The position numbers and the translations under genes were made by a program. The notes beneath the pieces were generated by a model. That model was not told where the DNA came from and ran no database searches. It saw nothing but the letters and a program-made list of their open reading frames with translations. From the NCBI GenBank assembly GCA_029863825.1, contig JAOTUP010000059.1, forward strand, positions 1-8,424: 8,424 bases of DNA. Direction: 5' to 3'. Shown here one piece after another: positions 6,205-8,424 of the stretch (positions within the stretch are counted from its first letter, which is position 1; each line of letters opens with the position of its first letter). Source of the stretch: Acidobacteriota bacterium. GTDB lineage: Bacteria > Acidobacteriota > Thermoanaerobaculia > Multivoradales > JAHEKO01.

Positions 6205-8424
6205 TTAGGTGACCGGCGGCGCCACGGTGTGGATGCCGACGGTCTTGACGTACATGAAGTAGAGGAGCGGAATGACGACGAGAGTCAAAGCGGTCGACAC
6301 GACGACGCCGGAAATGAGTGCCACCGCAAGTCCCTGGAAGATGGGGTCCAGCAGGATCACGCCGCCACCGACTACGAGCGCCAGGGCGGTGAGGGCGATG
6401 GGTCGGAATCTGACCGCTCCCGCCCTGACCACGGCTTCCTCGAGCGGTATGCCGGAAGCCAGTTCGAGATTGATGAAGTCGACCAGCAGAATCGAGTTGC
6501 GGACGATGATTCCGGCCAGGGCGATGAAGCCGATCATCGACGTGGCAGTAAAGAAGACGCCGCCGATGGCGTGCGCCGGCAAGATCCCGACCAGGGTCAG
6601 CGGAATCGGCGCCATGATGATCAAAGGCGTCACGAAAGAGCGGAACCAGCCGACGACAAGCACGTAGATCAGCACCAGCACGACCGCAAAGGCGATACCC
6701 ATGTCGCGGAACACTTCGTACGTGATTTGCCACTCACCGTCCCATTTCATGGCGTAACCCGCCGTTCGCTCCGGCAGTTGGGAGGACAGGATGGTGAGCG
6801 GTGCGCCCCCTGGATCGGTCAACGCCTCGATGCGCTCCTGCATGTCGAGAATGCCGTAAATCGGTGATTCGTCCGCTCCCGCCACCTCGCCGATAACGTA
6901 TGAGACGGGCTGCAGGTTCTTGTGGTAGATGAAGCGCTGGCGCTCGACTTCGCGAGCAACGACGAGCTCACTCAGCGGAACCATGCGGCCTTCCCGGGAA
7001 TGTACCGTCAGGCCGAGGAGGCCGTCGACCCCGGAGCGCTGTGCGCGGTCGAGACGAAGCACCAGCGGCACGGGTTCCCGCGCGTAGTCTTCGCGCAGCA
7101 GGCCGACCTCGGCGCCGGCCAGGGCGACGCGCACCGTGCGCACGATCGCCTCGGTCGAGATTCCCAGCCGTGCGGCCTTGTCGCGATCGACCTCGATCTC
7201 GAGGCGGGGGCCGCCGTCCTCGATCCACCAGTCCACATCGACGATCCCCGGAGTTTCCTCGAAGATCGTGCGCACCTGTGTCGCCAGCGCGACTCGCTGC
7301 TCGAGGTCCGGTCCGTAGATCTCGGCCACCATGGTCGAGAGTACAGGTGGTCCCGGCGGGACCTCGGTCACCTTGACGTTGGCGCCGGTGCCTGCGACGA
7401 CCGGTCGCAGCACCTCGCGGAGCTCCTTGGCGAAAGTATGGCTCGAACGATCGCGGTCATGCTTGGGCAGGAGATTGACTTGCAGATCGGCCACCAGCGG
7501 CCCCGAGCGCAAGAAGTAGTGCCGCACGAGGCCGTTGAAGTTGAACGGCGCCGACGTCCCGACGTAGACCTGCACATCGGTCACCTCCCGAAGCCCGCGA
7601 ACCCTCTCGGCGAGCCGTCGGACGACCCCGGCGGTTTCCTCCAGCGTGCTGCCTTCGGGCATGTCGACAACGACCTGGACTTCGCTCTTGTTGTCGTAGG
7701 GCAGCATCTTGACCTTGACGAGTCGTGTCGGCAGCAGCGCGACCGAGGCGAGCAAAAGCAGGGCGACCGTTCCCAAGAGCGCCCATCGCCGCCAGGCGAT
7801 GGCGAGTAGCGGCCGAAACAGGCGACGGTAATGCGAGATCAGACGAGTCTCGTCTCGCGTTTCGGCATCCGGAGTCGCTGGGCCTTCGGCGATCTCTTCG
7901 GCCTTCTTGCGGAAGAGCTTGAGGGTCAGCCACGGTGAGACGACAAACGCCACGATGAGTGAGAAGAGCATGGCGGCCGAGGCGTTGATTGGAATCGGCC
8001 GCATGTAGGGACCCATCAGGCCGGACACGAACGCCAGCGGCAGCAGGGCGCCGATGACCGTGAAGGTCGCGAGGATGGTCGGGTTGCCAACCTCGTCGGT
8101 GGCATAGACCGTGGCGTGCCGCGGGTTTGTCCATCCGAGTTGGTAGTGGCGATGGATGTTCTCGACCACGACGATGGCGTCGTCGACAAGGATTCCAATG
8201 GCGAAGATGAGCGCGAAAAGCGTCACGCGATTGAGCGTGTAGTCGAAGAGATAGGAGGCGGCGAGGGTCAGTGCCAGGGTGGCGGGAACAGCCACCAGCA
8301 CGACCACGGCTTCGCGACGACCGAGCGCCAGGGCCATGAGCACGACGACGGCCAGTGTCGCGATCCACAGATGCTTGATGAGCTCGGAAGACTTCTCGTC
8401 GGCGGTGAAGCCATAGTCGCGAGT
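6205..8424 (-). CDS. RND-superfamily efflux permease (AcrB/CzcA-type), N-terminus outside window
   Basis: The frame is open from the right edge to TAA at 6205-6207, giving 739 residues. Members usually have about 1,030-1,080 residues, so roughly the first 300 are missing. RND permeases form inner membrane trimers that use the proton gradient to move drugs, metals or lipids out through a fusion protein and an outer membrane channel. Counting visible residues: helices TM2-TM6 at about 20-165, TM7 near 213-232, a large periplasmic loop (233-570) and TM8-TM12 at about 576-725. The TM4 motif GILVDDAIVVVENI carries the proton-relay aspartates at 81-82. The TM10 region has VRNSILLVDF with R642 where AcrB has its essential lysine. 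The DYGFTADEKSSELIKHL stretch is RND-typical. Substrate class cannot be told; the AcrB-like TM4 signature and the PG0541/DUF2892 neighbours favour a multidrug-like or poorly characterised branch over a clear CusA metal pump. Confidence 0.93.
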   Translation of the reverse strand, partial: TRDYGFTADEKSSELIKHLWIATLAVVVLMALALGRREAVVVLVAVPATLALTLAASYLFDYTLNRVTLFALIFAIGILVDDAIVVVENIHRHYQLGWTNPRHATVYATDEVGNPTILATFTVIGALLPLAFVSGLMGPYMRPIPINASAAMLFSLIVAFVVSPWLTLKLFRKKAEEIAEGPATPDAETRDETRLISHYRRLFRPLLAIAWRRWALLGTVALLLLASVALLPTRLVKVKMLPYDNKSEVQVVVDMPEGSTLEETAGVVRRLAERVRGLREVTDVQVYVGTSAPFNFNGLVRHYFLRSGPLVADLQVNLLPKHDRDRSSHTFAKELREVLRPVVAGTGANVKVTEVPPGPPVLSTMVAEIYGPDLEQRVALATQVRTIFEETPGIVDVDWWIEDGGPRLEIEVDRDKAARLGISTEAIVRTVRVALAGAEVGLLREDYAREPVPLVLRLDRAQRSGVDGLLGLTVHSREGRMVPLSELVVAREVERQRFIYHKNLQPVSYVIGEVAGADESPIYGILDMQERIEALTDPGGAPLTILSSQLPERTAGYAMKWDGEWQITYEVFRDMGIAFAVVLVLIYVLVVGWFRSFVTPLIIMAPIPLTLVGILPAHAIGGVFFTATSMIGFIALAGIIVRNSILLVDFINLELASGIPLEEAVVRAGAVRFRPIALTALALVVGGGVILLDPIFQGLAVALISGVVVSTALTLVVIPLLYFMYVKTVGIHTVAPPVT

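Noticed and set aside
6922..7809. 295-aa open frame on the plus strand
   Set aside because: Antisense to the periplasmic loop of the RND permease; composition rich in D, H, R and Q typical of antisense shadows, with no recognisable domain.

Overview
The window is GC-rich bacterial chromosomal DNA, dense with genes and without rRNA, tRNA, insertion sequence, phage or CRISPR signals. Several genes are recognisable housekeeping or envelope genes. An oxygen-independent, B12-dependent (class II) ribonucleotide reductase together with an RND efflux pump and its small accessory proteins suggests a free-living Gram-negative-type environmental bacterium, for example of the Acidobacteriota or the former Deltaproteobacteria. 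That placement is inference; nothing here fixes the phylum.

Layout. (1) 1-574, minus: the N-terminal part of a GT87-like polytopic membrane glycosyltransferase, cut by the window edge. (2) 575-877: a 303-bp divergent intergenic region with a candidate extended -10 promoter, a tandem decamer repeat and a GC hairpin. (3) 878-2083, plus: a zinc-dependent succinylglutamate desuccinylase/aspartoacylase-family enzyme. (4) 2114-4840, minus, convergent with (3): nrdJ, a 908-aa adenosylcobalamin-dependent ribonucleotide reductase with a TSCPD-type region and a cysteine-rich tail. (5) 4979-8424, minus: an apparent operon transcribed from right to left. It holds an RND efflux permease (N-terminus beyond the window), a 62-aa DUF2892/YgaP-like membrane protein, a 103-aa PII-like protein of the PG0541 transporter-associated type, and a 220-aa hemolysin III/TrhA-type membrane protein.

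How the genes relate. The RND permease, DUF2892 protein and PII-like protein are separated by only 27 bp each and have good ribosome binding sites, so they probably form one efflux module. Its membrane fusion protein and outer membrane channel would lie beyond position 8424. The hemolysin III gene follows 8 bp after the PII-like gene. It has no ribosome binding site but has a perfect TATAAT just before its GTG, so it may have its own leaderless promoter. nrdJ probably has its own promoter in the 138-bp gap. The most interesting parts are the RND/DUF2892/PG0541 module with its unpaired and CxxC cysteines, and the two unusual promoter arrangements. I see no clearly new defence, mobile or biosynthetic system.
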